Positions 25,279 to 37,900 of a DNA stretch of 64,000 nucleotides are shown here, piece after piece. Below the pieces are notes generated by a model. The model was not told where the DNA came from, did no database searches, and saw only the letters and a program-made list of their open reading frames with translations. The stretch is taken from contig NC_036443.1 in NCBI RefSeq assembly GCF_002775205.1, forward strand, positions 15,697,373 to 15,761,372, in the 5' to 3' direction. Each line of letters starts with the position of its first letter. Within the stretch, counting starts at the first letter, position 1. A program made the position numbers and the translations under genes. This stretch comes from Xiphophorus maculatus (taxonomy: Eukaryota; Chordata; Actinopteri; Cyprinodontiformes; Poeciliidae).

Positions 25279-25616
25279 TCTGTGTGTTTGTTTCACCAAA
25301 CAAAATAGGATAAAATACATTACTTTTGACTTGCATGGTACAGAGTTAACATAACAATAATTAGCCAACCTTCCTGTTTCTGTTCTCCGACTTGCTCCTT
25401 CAGTGGGAGGGACATCATTGCCAGTCTGCTCTGATCTTTTTCACAAAATGCTTCCTTGTGTTTCATATGTGCAACATGTTCACAAAAACCCTGTTTTAAG
25501 CTTTCTGCTGGGTACAAGTAACCAGTTTCGGATGAAGACTTTGATTTAAAACATGCAAAAGGACAAAAGTAAAACAACAAATGAACGCAAAAATAATTCT
25601 GATCAATAGCCTCATG

Positions 25617-25624
25617 TGACGTCA
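25617..25624. promoter_or_regulatory. Perfect CRE palindrome, distal to rbms2
   Basis: TGACGTCA, the full cAMP-response element bound by CREB/ATF factors. It lies 326 bases before the rbms2 ATG. A second perfect copy is at 25902. Confidence 0.6.
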
Positions 25625-25901
25625 TCAGAGGGCTGCGCATATGCAAGCTTGCTGAAGGGAAAATAGATTTGATCTTAATTTTAGAAAAACAAACACTGAA
25701 AACAGTACAGAAAAACTAACATGAAACTGACTGTGATGTGTTCTGTAGGTGAAAAACTGTATGTTAGAGTGAGTTTTGTTGATTCTCAGAGAATCGTCTA
25801 GCCAGCAGCTTTAACACATAAACATATATAGGCTGTGCGGTGCGTGTGCGTGCAGAGAGCGACTCCAATCACCGCCGCTGTTCTGGCTGAATTTCCCTGA
25901 C

Positions 25902-25909
25902 TGACGTCA
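25902..25909. promoter_or_regulatory. Perfect CRE palindrome, proximal to rbms2
   Basis: TGACGTCA within the ten-base palindrome CTGACGTCAG, 40 bases before the rbms2 start codon and within GC-richer promoter or leader sequence. Functional only if it lies at or just above the transcription start, which the sequence does not fix. Confidence 0.6.
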
Positions 25910-25949
25910 GCTGACTCTCCGCTCCTCCGGACACAGCGCCGCGTAAAAA

Positions 25950-28900
25950 ATGCTGCTCTCGGTGCCGCCAAGGACAGGAATCAGCCCATACGGCGGTTAC
26001 TCCGGCAAAAGCCACAAGAAGGTAAAGAAGCTGCCTCAGACCACTTCTATGTCCTCTCTGCTGAAGTAAACCAGCCGTCGATTGCGGCGCTGTTCGAGCT
26101 CTGGCTCCCCACTTAAAATCTGCTCTGCTGTTTTAAGCTGCAGTGCCCTTGAAATTAGATCACGTTGAAACTCTCTTACCGGCCGTTGCAACGTTTGTAT
26201 TTGGCTTTTCCTGTGCGTTTTGTTACAGTGTGATAAAGCAGAGCGGACTCTGTTACATTGTTCCCTGTGGATTACTTGAGCAGTTTGCTTTCGTTTGTTC
26301 CGACACGGTCCACAGCTCTCTTCCTATTTCCAGCCTACGCAGAGAACAGTTTATAATTTCCCCCCCTTAGGTGCGTCTAATAGGAAAAAGAAGCGCTAAA
26401 AAGCCTTTTTATTTTCGACGTTAATGTGAACTGAATCGAAAACCCGCGTCCTATCGTTTTGTTTATATTGGATTTAACACAAGTTTGCAAAGTTTTTTTC
26501 TCTCTCTCTCTCTCTCTTTTACGCGCTCTATGATGCCCCACCCCTTCAGAAATGATTACTGAGGGTTTGCGTAGCGCTATAAGCAGAGGAAAGTATAGGG
26601 GGACTGTTTTAGATTACCATACTGTATGTACAGATTAGCTGAACAGTACAGTGACTCCATCCTGGAACAGTATGCGAGCTGTAATATTGATTGGCTATGC
26701 TCTGTGAGATGAATAATTCATGAGGGTTAAATTATCTATTCTCTATTCCGCTTCTACAGAACGGACCATATATTTTACATAGAAACCTTCTGTAAAGGAA
26801 ACGACTTAACCTATAAGATTATTTGCATCAATTAAAGTAGTTTAAAACATTCTCACTCTTGTCGCTTGTTGAAGATCAAATTGAGCTCACTAATAACACA
26901 AACTGTAAGAAATAGATTTTTGATAGATTTGAATCAATATTCCTGATTAAAACTTGGTTGACAGCTGTAACATCCAAACAAATTATCTAATTTATCTATC
27001 TATCTATCTAAATATATATATATACAGTATACATATATATAGATAGATATATAATCTACTTTGTACATATATATACTGATAAAGTTTTTGATCTGGAAAC
27101 CATGTCAAAGATCTACTGTTCTGTAAAGACTACCTCAGGGTGACGTGGTCAATCTGTAGCATGTCAGCAAGCAGAAGCTAAATCAGCTGAAAATGGTTAT
27201 AAACAAAAACAAACTTGCTTAAGTGCAGAAGCTTTCTCAACTGCAAGTCTTATGATGGATCTTAACTTTTATTAAATCGATACATTCATTCATACAACCC
27301 ATTCAAACCTGCGACAGACTGGCGGCCTATCCAGGGTGTACCCTGCCTCTCGCCCACAACGCTAGCTGGAGATAGGCACCATCACCTATATAGGGACCCC
27401 ACTAGGGACAAGGGTGTAAGAAAATGGATGGATAGAACCCATACCAACAAATCAGCTATTCTGCTTAAAATGGCACGTGATGAATAAGAATAATGGATGA
27501 CTGAACCGACATCTTCAATTAATTTCTAATCAAAATGCTGAGCTAGGTTTTGTTACCAAAATAGTATTACATCTAGTTTAAATTGAACAATGCATTTAAA
27601 CTTGATAAAAAGGTAAACTGTTTGAATGGCTAATATTTATTTTCGTGGTGCTCTTTCAAAATTATATGAAAGAGCACTAAAGGAAGTGCAATGTTATGAG
27701 TCAGTCCTTGGAAAACATCCGAAACAGCTGAAATCAAATGCTTCCCACCATGCCTGTGTCATTCCCATCACTTGCTCACAGCTGGAAGAAATTTAGATTG
27801 CCCGGATTAATGACCCGGAATTCCTGGAATCCTGGATTCAGACAATATGTCCACTTTTACGGAGGCTTTTTTTTTTTTTTAAGCGAGACTTGCACAATCT
27901 TTTTTTCTCCTTTGGCTAAAGTCACACTCAGAGGGGAGGCTTGTAAATCCAGTGTCAAGTGGTAACCCCTGTTCTGTGTCGTTTGTTAATGAGAAAAGAG
28001 TGGAGAGAAGAGAGAGATTAAGTGATACTGCCCTTTATTCTTTGCTTCCCATTAACATCAGGCTTTTTTTCTTCCTCCCGCTTGTTTCACACAGACATTG
28101 ATTTCTGCTAAAAGCTGTTTTAAATAGTTAAGAGGAAGAATAGATTAAGATGTGAGTATAAGAGCTTTAAGATGCAGGACACTGAGGTTCTTATTACTTT
28201 GTTTATCTGGTTCTTCTGTCCTCACACTGCTCTACTTTAAGTATTTGAGATTTATCGGAAAGAGATTCTGCCTGCGACCTTTTCCACAGTGTCTTTAACC
28301 AATCAGGTAGGCCATAAGAAATATCTCTGTATGATCTGTATGTGACCTGGTTATATTCCTGAAATAACACACCACAATGTGGCCCTTAGAACCTGGTATT
28401 TAATAAATACTCCTAAACCAATTTCAGATGTAATTTGATTGCAATAGGCTGTATATAATTAGATTTTGAAGAAATTCATTTTTTTCCTATTTGTGCAGTA
28501 AAAAGATTTTGTCCTGCAAAATAGGGTTGTATAAATTACCTGAAAAGGACATCAGTTAGAAGATAGAAATGCTGAAAAATAATGGAGAATGACCACTTAG
28601 TATATGAGTAAATTGTGGATGTACTTTTATGTATCATAAAGGATGATGATATTTTAAATAAAGAAAAATATAGTATACTTTAGATTTTTAATAAATTACT
28701 GAACTTCTGACTGACACTATATAAACTAAACCATGTTTATATTGCCAGGGAGATTCAGCTTTGAAAAGTGAGGCAACAAGTCTTTGCTATTAACTAGAAA
28801 GGTTCCACATCCTGCTCCATTTGCCCTTATTGTTCTGTTTGACCAGAAAAGCCCTTGAGTCACCTGGGGTCTGGCATCACATTCGCCACCTCCAACTGTA

Positions 28901-31900
28901 ATTATCTCATCAGTTCTCTGCTTTTGGCTATACAAAGTCTTTGCACCATGCAGAGAGCAACTTATGTCACATCTCTATAAAAATGCTAAATAGTTGCTCT
29001 GCAACTATAATGACTAAATCAGAGAGTAAAATGAATGTTGGGATGGTATGTTTCCAGATGTAAAGAATAGGAATGATCTGTTGTTAGATATTGTAGAACA
29101 TAAAGGTCTCATGCTGTGCATTTGTGACTCTGATTCCCACTGTTCTATCCTGCTGCAAGAAATGTTGCAGAATGTTTTGGATTCATCCACTCTTAAAACA
29201 ATGTTATCTATTAAAAGGTTTACCTTCATACGATTGACAGGTAACACACTGGTGCATATCTACCTTTGCTTTAAACCGCATAAAAAGGCACAATGCTACA
29301 TTAGGCATTTAACACTATAGGGCACATGATATAACCACAAAATGAACAAAGAACATGGTGAAAATGGTGCTGCTGCTTTGCTTCACAACTCAAAAGACCC
29401 AAATATCACAGCAATGATCCCAGCAATAATGTCACTGGATCTCAAGCTAAGCTATCCTGTCTGCACTGTTGAAGATTCACCTTGTCATGCTGGATGTGTG
29501 AAACTGACAACGAAGCAGACTCATCTGACAACACTCAAAGAGAAATGCATTTCCGTCCCAGGTAATGAACTGATCTTTCGATCTTAAAGAAAAGTAAAAC
29601 AACGCAGTAATGTCATGGCGGCAGTTAGTCTTCCTGGTCCTGATGCAGCAGACAACTGTGAAGTACAGACAGTTGATCCCAACACCATCGACTATTCGGA
29701 ACAGGAGTGCATCAAAGGTGACAAAAATACATTAAAAACATCACAGGACTTGATGTTAGAATAAATCCACATCAATTTGTCACTTTTAGACTTGCATGGC
29801 ACATTTCACAGTTCCCTTCTTAAATGTTCTTGTGCTCTTTATGCATATTTGTTCAAGATTGCACTATTACATTTTAAGTCACCTTTCATGGCTGGCAAAG
29901 CACATTGAGCTGGAGCAGTTTGAGGGGGGTAGATGCGTATCTGACTCCCTGCCATCATTTTCTCAGATGAGGTTTAGCAGAGCGGTTTTAATGAGACACT
30001 ACCTTCTGACTTGGGTGCACATGAGAGGGATTAGCACTTTCCCCTAACAAGTTCAGATCCCAATTAGACAGGCCTCACCAGCCAAGCCTCAGCACTGGAC
30101 TGTTCGGTCTCTCCCGTCATATCTTATCTCTCCAGGCTGTTGCAGGTTCATCCCTCCTGATTATTCTTTTCCTGCAGGAGAAGGCGAGGGAAGGCAGAGG
30201 AAGCAACTGTGATTGTGACTAAACAAATAGTGCACTGTTACCACTTTAATAAGCATTAAAGATTCAGGTGAAAGTAAATGGACTCTGCGAGCCACAAGAA
30301 TATTTTTACTTAAGGGGGGAAAAAAGAGAGAGAGGCTAAAGTTTTGAAAAGATCATGCATCTGGATTTGAGGAATACGGAAAAGGTTTCGACATTATTGA
30401 TCCATTGTATTGATGACTGATTTACAATGTTCTCACTGAGTATTGAAAAATCATGTGTAGTTTACTCACACAGAACTGAACTGAACACAATTAGCTCAGT
30501 GAAGCTCTGTGTTAGAACATTGGTGATGGACCTTGAGGTAAACATATCACGTCTTCGATACGTTTGAATTGCAGAGCATTTTTTTATTTAATAAACAAAT
30601 GTGTCAAAGATGCAGAAACGGTCGCAGTCAATGGTGATTGTGAGTCTATAGAAAATCTTTAGTTGTCTAAAAACTGATTGACAAATCTAACCAAAGCCAT
30701 ATCGTTAGAAATTCACATACAGTGTACTTAAACAATTCACGTTTATATTTTTTCCTCAATACGTTTTCATTTTGGGATTATGTCTTTTTCTAGGTCTTTT
30801 GAGAAACAGACAGAGACTAATTAGCCTCATAGACTTCAGCCCCTTTTAGTTTTTCGCAGAAAGATTAATATTGGCTTTTAGAGCTACCATTGCTTTTATT
30901 TCTTGGAAAGAAGTACATGCTGGGGAAAATACATAACTTGCAAGAGACTACTGTAGTTCAATAATTTTTTCAATAAATGTGTAATGTGCCTTTGTGTTTT
31001 TATGAGGATCCATCTGTCCTTTACTCATAAAAATATTTTTTTCTGGTTTACGTTTTTTATTGTCCATGCTTCTATCTCACCTACGGTTTCACATGACTTA
31101 GTCAGATGCAGTCTATAGAGACCCCAGCTCTGATCCAATAGGTCCTACTGACAGATCAGTTTAATATCAAGATGCGTATTCCATATATAATAACAGGTAG
31201 CTGTATTGTAGTTTTATAGAGCTGATGCACCATAAATAGTTTTTTACTGCATTTTATCAGATTTATGGTTAGATAGAAAGATGCAGTGCTATTATAGCAT
31301 ATGCTATTTGAGATTATGTTCATTTAATCATCCTAGTCCTTTGCTGTCAACTTTATGATGAAAGACAGTTCACCGAGAAAAAGTGACTTTTTGAGGAAAG
31401 TTGGATTTTTGTTGCTAAACAATAAAAATACAGTGAGAATTAACAGAGACTTTTTAAAGTTGTTGGATTGCTGGGAGAAGTCATATTTCTTTCAGTCAAA
31501 AAACAAAGGAGAGAAAAAATAAGTGTGCACCCTTACGTTTGAAAATGAGCGAGCAGCTGCTCTATTTGTTCCATAGTTCAGGTGCCTGTGGCTTCTCCAA
31601 AACATTGACTGCATTGCCTTCAAGTCTCTTTGTAATGATTGGATCATTATTTGTGCCAATGTTTAGCTTCCTGGTTGATGTATTGCTTCAATATTTCCAG
31701 ATAACATTCTTTCCTCACAATGGCATCTATTTAGTGGAGTGCACTAGTGTCTCCAGCTCAACAACAGTGGTGCCAAAGCATGATGGTGCCACCCATGTAC
31801 TTCACAATTATGATGTTGTTCTCAGGCCATCCTACTTTCCTCCAAATTGCAGCAGTGGCCATACTAGCAGAGAACTTCAATTTTAACTTAAATAGATCAC

Positions 31901-34900
31901 AGTACACCTCTAAGTTCTTTGTGCCTGAGGATATATGCAAACTGTAGTCTGTCTTTTTTTATGTAAATACCTATCTTTGGTCTCTAGAATGATCATTTGC
32001 TGTCTTTTATAAACACATCTGACATTAAGGCTTAGTAACCAGGATACTAATAGGGAGTGATGGGGAGAAAAAGAAGAAATGTAAAAACAACCCATAGCAA
32101 ATCAGGTTCCAGACAGGCTAAAATGCTTGTTTAAAAAAGAATGTCTTAAGTTGCTTTTTAAAAGCAACAATGGAGTCCATCGATCGCAAATAGTTTGGGA
32201 GTTCATTCCACAGTCTTGGTCCAACAGCTTGGATCTGTCTCCTCCGGTGATATAGCGAGTACGAGTACATTTATGTTCACTCTCTGTTTATGTTCACATT
32301 AATGTAATGTGCCTAAAAGGGGTGAAACAAAAGCATGGATAAGCAACTCAAGGTCATTTTTGGAGAGAATTGCTCAAAGTTTGGCAATGTTTTGCAACTA
32401 GAAGAAGCAGGTCTTTAGAAGTTACATGGAGTATTTTTGTAGGAACTTGGCTTCATAAAAAATAACTTCTAGATTTTTCACATTAGTTGTTGATGTCTTG
32501 CTAACATAGGTAAGCCCTTCAGAATTTTTAAAAAAAGGGCCTTTTTTGCTCCCAAATGTACACTTTTTGGGTGCTCGCCCTAAGTAGGGTAAGTGATGTT
32601 TGGTCAAGGAGCTCAATTTGTGGACTACAAGCATCTTAAAGGAACAATAAGTTTAAATATATTCTGCAAACAGGTGGTAAGAGACATCAGTAAAGTGCTG
32701 AATTACTCTACCCATGTGCAGATGCATTTCGATGCAATAGTTTTGCAAATGCACCATCACAGTGATGTTTTTAATTGTTCCATAGAGGTTATCCAAACTG
32801 AGGAAATGGAGCTTTGTGCAGTTTGGGCTTCAAAACAGTGCTACTTTCCAGTTTTATGTTAGGCAGATACCTTCACTTTCTGTTTTTTAATCTTGTTTAA
32901 AGATTTTAAGTAACTCTGTACAACTAGTTTTAGTTGTTTTTATATGTTTGTTTTTTTTTTATTCCTGTCTTGTTAGCTTTTACATATTTCTCTCTTTTTA
33001 TGTACCTTTCATTCTGTGGTCTATTTTATGTTTGATTTTATGGTGTTCCTTTTTGGCCAATATCAATAGTTTTTTTAATAGTGGTTATTTACAAAGAATG
33101 ATACATAATGCTTTTTAAATAACTTGTTTGGGTATGACACAGTATCAAGATGAATATTTCCTCTATGATTGTACAGTTTTAAATTGGACTGTAATTTCTT
33201 TTTCAGCAGACATATGTGGCCCCCTCCAACCATCAGATGGCTCCTCCAAGTCCCAACAGCAATAGCAATGGCAACAGCAACACAACTACCTTCAGCAATG
33301 GCAGCGGCAACAGCAACAATGGAGCAGAGCAGCTCAGCAAAACCAACCTTTACATCCGTGGCCTGCATCCAGGAACCACAGACCAAGATCTGGTCAAGCT
33401 CTGTCAGCCGTGAGTCACACAAAAACCAGTGCTCCCACACACCCAGTAAATCTCCCCAGCTGTCCACCGTGAGCGGGAACCAGGGAAGCAGGGCTGATTA
33501 AGTTAGATCTGAGTGATGAATGATGGGCTGAATGGTTGTAATGCCAGCATCAGAAAATTCAATAGATGAAGGAGGTAGTTGCACTAAAAGTGCATTAATG
33601 CTTTAAATTTTTTGCAATATAGTCTGATAAAAGTCGGACTCTATTGTGCAAAGTAAATGTCACATTCTGCACTATAGATAATACAACGTGGCTCATCAGT
33701 GTGTGCGTAAGGGTTGAAAAATATCAAACATCAAACAACAGCATTATCCAATCCATCTGATATATTTGTTAGGGCTATGGTTAGAGAGCAGATCAAAGTG
33801 CTGAGGGGCTGTGATGAATGATCCTTTTTTACCTAATTGAATTCTGGAGCCTGGTGATGAGAACCAGGAGAGCAGGGAGAGAAATGGAGGGAAGAAAGCA
33901 GAGTGGAGAAAGATTGAAAAAAGGAGGGTAGAGAGGCAGGGCAAGCCCCGTTATTTTACAGCTGTCTGGAAGATATGGCTCACATGAGACTGCCCAACCC
34001 AACAGGAAACAGCAAACCCAGGGGAAAGGGAAAGACAAACAAGGGCAGTGGTGTGGGGGTAGTGGGTCGAGGACGTGGAGAATCGGAGGGGGGAGGAGTG
34101 TCAGGTGGTGTTGCGTGGGGGTAGTTCTCATATTTCTGCTTTAACGGGGCAGATAAAGTCATTGCATGAAATTAGCCTCTCAGCAGAGCACATTATGATC
34201 AGTGTGATTCTCTCCTAAACTAGAATGAAGGAAGAGGCTGTTTTCTATAGAAGTAGGAAATAAATAATGCTGTATTAGCATTTAACTCAGGAAGGGAATC
34301 AAACTTTGTTAGCTTTGGTTTATTCCGTAAATGTGCACACAGACGCTCCCAACACCCCCCACTGAAAGTTGCTGTATTCTGAGATTTACTATGTACAAAG
34401 TTTATAATGAGAGGAGGGAATGTGGCTTGAATCTCTTCCTCTGGCCCCTGCAGTTTTCTCTCTGGGAGCTCTGCTGCAGCTCTGGTTCTTGACCTTTCTT
34501 GCCTTTGGTTGTTAGCAATGGATAGATGCTGAGTTGGACTGTGTAAGATGTGGTAAAGTCTCACACTTGAATAAATCCGTACCCTTTCTTTCACACTACA
34601 ACATGAAGAGTGAGAGCTTTGAGCGCAACTTAGTTAAATTAACTGTGTGAGCAGCGACTCTGTAAGCAGAGTTCCCAGGCAAAAATGCAACTTTGATGTA
34701 AAGTAGTAGAAACAGGCCAATAATTATAGGATGTCCATACAGACCAGTTGCTGGTATTTTACATCTTAGCATCAGAAATGTTGTGGAAATAACACACAAA
34801 TAGTCCAACAGGAATATACTTAAATGATATGGTTGATTAAGGTAGAGTAGGTCTTCTTAACTTGGTGTTTACCAAAAGTATTGGCACTGCATTGAATTAA

Positions 34901-37900
34901 TTTCACATTACAGCTACAAATTTCAACATGTTTTATTAGGTTTGTATGTGATAACACAAAGTAGAATATATTTGTGCCGTAGTAAAAATGACACATTTCT
35001 TAACATTTATTATAGCCAAAAATCAGTTAATAAAAGTGTGGCTTATATTTTGCTTTAAATGTGTGTTTCAATATTTTGAACCACTTTTCTCTGCAACAGG
35101 AAAAGTGATTTGGATAGCATATTCAATTAAAAATAATTAAATATTATGCTGATTGGCAGCTTTCAATAGTTTTATGTATAGACAAAAAAGTGAAGCAGAT
35201 TAAGGCAATTTGTAGTTTGGAAAGAACCAGTTTGCAGTAATCCATTAGATAGATTGGCAGATTACAGTTTTAGCAGCTCATCACATAATCCTTAAAAAAA
35301 ACAGTGAAAGAGACTCTCTGTTGCCTAAATAAAACTCGCCAGTAGTTCAGTATTGTTGGGTATAAATCGGATTGCATTGCAGGGGGCACTAAGACCCAGC
35401 GGAGCATATAGGAGTTACACAGAGAAAAGCTGGTTAGTTGAATGGGAGCATGGCTCAGAGCCAGCATTGGACAGGACAGCCAAGGAGAGGCATATCACAT
35501 TACACTGGATGCACATGCCTGGAGAGATAGGAACTGATAGACACTACTGCATGCAGAAGCATTTGCCTATGTCAGCCATTATCCCTTCTTCCTCTGCAGT
35601 TTCTTTATGCACCAAACTGAGTAGATATGGATTATTATTAAGGCGGTGTGTTGTGAGGTCTGTAAATGCAACAGGGGACTTTTTTTAAACCACTTTTCAC
35701 ATCATGTTGAATCCCCTGTTGAAGTACAACTCTATCAATATTTCGCATGAGCTGGAAAAATAAAGCATGAGCTTTATTCTTGGAAGGAATAAAGATGGAA
35801 AATCTTTAATTCTGCCTTGAATGCAGAAACGCACAGGACATTACTCTCAGTTCATTAAATTTACCCTCTGCCCTTAAAGATTTCCTGATACATATAATTT
35901 ATTATCAGGTTGCATAACTGCATACAGTGTCACTAATCATAAAGCAAAAGTTAAATTCATGAACAATACATGTATTGAACCTGGAAAAAAGTCAGATTGT
36001 CTCAGTAAAGTTTCATAGTACTAAATTGTTAAATATAAATATCAGGCATTGTACCAGAATGACCAGTGGATTTAAACCTTGTCATTTTGCAGGTATGGGA
36101 AAATTGTGTCCACCAAAGCCATCCTGGACAAGACTACCAACAAATGCAAAGGTGAGACATGTAAAAAAAACATTCCTTTGTGATTAATACAGTTAGGTTT
36201 AAAAGTATTCACACCACTGGCAGATTTAGTTTTGAAATTCATTTCATTCGACCAAGAAATTTTACTTCTGATATGAAGGGTCTCAACCAGATTTAAGTCA
36301 AGACTTGGCCTCTCAAAAAATGTTAAAAATGCTTTAAGTCAGAAGAAAAAAAGCATCTGTCCATGTCTATACCCACATATCCTTACAAGGTCACTAGAGG
36401 GGCCGGTACCTATCGCCACTGGTCATTGGGTGACAGACACAGGACACGTTGGACAGGTTGTTGGCCCATTACAGGGCAACACAGAGACACACTGTACAAA
36501 CAAACATAAACACACACCGACACACAAACACAGGGGTGTGTTGGGGGCTTTTAGAACATTCTAGTATGCTCTGAAAAATGAGGATGTGAAAAATGTCCTC
36601 ATTTTTCCATGTGCCCTGATACTGAAGGTGTGTTATCATAAAAATGTCCTGATATGTCACAAAAACAAGTACATGCACACATACCCACACACATACCTGA
36701 GAGCAATTCAAACTTACCACTTAGCCTAACATGCTTGTTCTTGGACTGTGGGAAGAAGTTCCCAGAGAAAACTGACACATGCACTGGGAAAACATACAGA
36801 CTTCATATAGAAGGACCTCTAACAGGATCTACTTCCCACAAAGCAACAGTGCAACTAACTGCGCCACATTGCAACACCAGAAGAAATATGCTATTAAAAT
36901 TTAATTATTGCTTTTCCTCTAAATCTGTCAAGTCTATGAATAATATTAATTTTAATATTGTTTTTAATTTGTGCATCAAAAACCTTACATTCAAATTCTA
37001 AAAAAGTTAAATAATACAAAAAATTTTATATTTATTTTTACCAAACAACTGGCAATGATAAAAAAATAATAATTTTACCACAGTGATTCAGCCTATTTAA
37101 ATGCACACTTGTTCATTTGACTGTTCTTAATAATTCAACTGCCCTTTCTTGATGTAACTTATAGTCGTCTTGCTCAAGATGCATTATAACACCTCCATTT
37201 CTAGAAAATGTGTGGAAAGCCCAGTTGAACTCTATTGGAGCTGGTTTGGTCTGATTTAAATTTTTGCAACTGAGGACGGTAGCAGTTGGTGTGGACATAG
37301 TGGCTCAGTGTCCAGGGTACCATTTTATCAGCCGAATGAGCACTCATAAAAAAAAGTTATCTGCCAGTTGTGCTAGATTTTCTATCAATTATAGAAATGT
37401 CCAGTCAGTGGGGAGTGGGTGACCTCCCATGCTGTTCAGAGTGCAGACATTGTTGTGGATGATGATGATGAGGTTGGAATTAGATTTTTAAATTTTTGAT
37501 TTTGTACTATTTTTCTGTTTTTTTATTGAACTTGAACTGCATTTGATCACCCCTTGGTGAAAATCTGTAATTAGTTAATTCACCGTTTTCATGAAACTTG
37601 CTACTGTGCTACTTATGAAAGCACAAAGAAGTCAATTTTCAAATAATTATTCTAAACTGATTGCAGTTTACTTGAAATACAGTTCATGAAACCTTTTGTT
37701 ATATTTGAAAAACATGTAAAATAAGTATGTTCACTGGTTTATAAGTTCAACTCATGTACTTATTCTCTGACATGCATCACACTTCACTGTGTTAACTCAC
37801 ATATCATGTTTTGTTTTTGATTTCTTCAGGCTATGGGTTTGTGGACTTTGACAGTCCAGCCTCTGCACAGAAGGCAGTGACAGCGCTGAAGGCAGTTGGA

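Larger units (their letters stand above)
18334..25949. other. Spacer between lrp1 and rbms2 starts, with both promoters
   Basis: The two genes are transcribed away from each other across about 7.6 kb between start codons. The lrp1 leader and promoter should lie in roughly 18334-18950, which is CpG-richer than the rest and holds a long T-rich then A-rich dyad. The rbms2 promoter should lie in about 25600-25949. Between them I see only repeats (19540-19680, 20340-20600, 20760-21280), a short GC-richer patch at 22290-22560 and no gene. Confidence 0.7.
26022..33206 (+). other. rbms2: rbms2 intron 1
   Basis: A 7.2 kb first intron with donor GTAAAG. It holds a (TC)n run (26499-26516), (TCTA)n/(TA)n (26993-27056), an interspersed repeat (27295-27440), a hairpin with 11-bp arms (27648-27677), a small unexplained open frame (29615-29764), a Tc1-like fossil on the minus strand (about 31560-31970) and a further dispersed repeat from about 32100. 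No second first exon of the RBMS1/3 type is visible. Confidence 0.75.

Noticed and set aside
31539..31886. 115-residue plus-strand frame in rbms2 intron 1
   Set aside because: It is antisense to a Tc1-like transposase fossil and has no independent support.
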